Position numbers and translations under genes: made by a program. Of a stretch of 6,606 bases of DNA, positions 6,400-6,606 are shown in pieces (the first letter of the stretch is position 1; each line of letters starts with the position of its first letter). This DNA is from Ramlibacter sp. Lineage in GTDB: Bacteria; Pseudomonadota; Gammaproteobacteria; Burkholderiales; Burkholderiaceae. The notes under the pieces were generated by a model that saw only the letters and a list, made by a program, of their open reading frames with translations, was not told the DNA's origin and ran no database searches. Where the stretch lies: the NCBI GenBank assembly GCA_014376915.1, contig JACMQP010000099.1, positions 1 to 6,606 of the forward strand. The letters run 5' to 3'.

Positions 6400-6423
6400 G
6401 GCTCTCCCAAGTGGAGGGGAGCC
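6400..6423. repeat. Hairpin-forming inverted repeat in the divergent intergenic region
   Basis: GGCTCTCC (6400-6407) pairs with GGGGAGCC (6416-6423) over 8 positions including one G-U pair, around an 8-nt loop. GGCTC also belongs to a perfect 10-bp palindrome GAGCCGGCTC (6395-6404), flanked by GGG/CCC to make an 18-bp dyad at 6391-6408. No T-run follows on either strand, so it is not a standard intrinsic terminator. It could be an operator or an RNA structure; no function is shown. Confidence 0.35.
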
Positions 6424-6443
6424 GTGCGGTTGTGGTGCGGTTG
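6424..6443. repeat. Tandem 9-bp direct repeat at 11-bp period
   Basis: GTGCGGTTG occurs at 6424-6432 and again at 6435-6443, separated by TG. The 11-bp period is close to one helical turn, as in sites bound by regulators arranged head to tail. It lies about 33 bp upstream of the proposed -35 of the rightward gene, a position fit for an activator. Chance occurrence in GC-rich DNA is possible. Confidence 0.35.
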
Positions 6444-6475
6444 CCGCCGAAATGTTGGCCCAGGAGCGGTCGCGC

Positions 6476-6504
6476 TTGGGCGCCGGACCAAACTCCGCTA
6501 CGCT
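6476..6504 (+). promoter_or_regulatory. Weak candidate promoter of the rightmost gene
   Basis: TTGGGC (6476-6481) and TACGCT (6499-6504) are separated by 17 nt and would start transcription about 25 nt before ATG 6537. Each hexamer matches the sigma70 consensus at only about half its positions, so the call rests mainly on spacing and location. Confidence 0.3.
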
Positions 6505-6536
6505 CAGCTGACAAGCAGGACCAGGGAGGAAAACGC

Positions 6537-6606
6537 ATGACCAAGTCCCCCAATCCAGACGGCGACGAGACCCGCGCCGGCTATCGTTCGGGCGAAGGCG
6601 CCGACA
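6537..6606 (+). CDS. Start of a gene cut by the window edge
   Basis: ATG 6537 follows a strong Shine-Dalgarno (GGGAGGA, 6524-6530) at 6-nt spacing and opens a frame of 23 codons with no stop before the window ends. The visible residues begin MTKSPNPDGDETRAGYRSGE and are hydrophilic, with no signal peptide or membrane segment. This is too little to assign a family. Confidence comes from the ribosome binding site and start, not from the protein. Confidence 0.6.
   Translation, partial: MTKSPNPDGDETRAGYRSGEGAD

Overview
The window is GC-rich bacterial DNA with strong G/C bias at third codon positions and long antisense shadow frames. It has no rRNA, tRNA, CRISPR array, insertion sequence or phage gene. 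Composition, gene style and a CCTAAAATCGG-type -10 element suggest a betaproteobacterium of the Burkholderiales, perhaps Comamonadaceae. That placement is inference; no marker gene is present to prove it. Coding sequence looks uniform throughout, so the region reads as ordinary chromosome rather than an island.

Left part (1-1016): a minus-strand gene for an SPFH/band 7 membrane protein is transcribed away from a short AT-rich divergent intergenic region. That region holds a good sigma70-type promoter for the SPFH gene, overlapped by palindromic operator-like sequence.

Centre (1017-5366): four plus-strand genes follow. The first is a short-form RNase II/R-family exoribonuclease (RNB plus S1 domains, no cold-shock domains). 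After a 58-bp gap comes an AMP-forming acyl-CoA synthetase, then after 2 bp a short-chain dehydrogenase-fold protein, then after 15 bp a small polytopic membrane protein. The ligase and SDR are almost certainly co-transcribed and probably act on the same carboxylic acid, through CoA activation and a further step on the acyl chain. However, the SDR has lost the Ser, Tyr and Lys of the classical active site, so its chemistry is open.

Right part (5367-6606): a -10-like element precedes a 154-residue helical, TPR-like protein of unknown function. It converges on a minus-strand gene for an 89-residue single-pass membrane protein. A 216-bp divergent intergenic region, with a hairpin and a 9-bp direct repeat at 11-bp period, separates that gene from the first 23 codons of a plus-strand gene that runs off the window.

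I see no clearly new multi-gene system. The points most worth a second look are the catalytic-residue-less SDR paired with an acyl-CoA synthetase, the altered metal-binding motif of the short RNB ribonuclease, and the palindromic element over the SPFH promoter.
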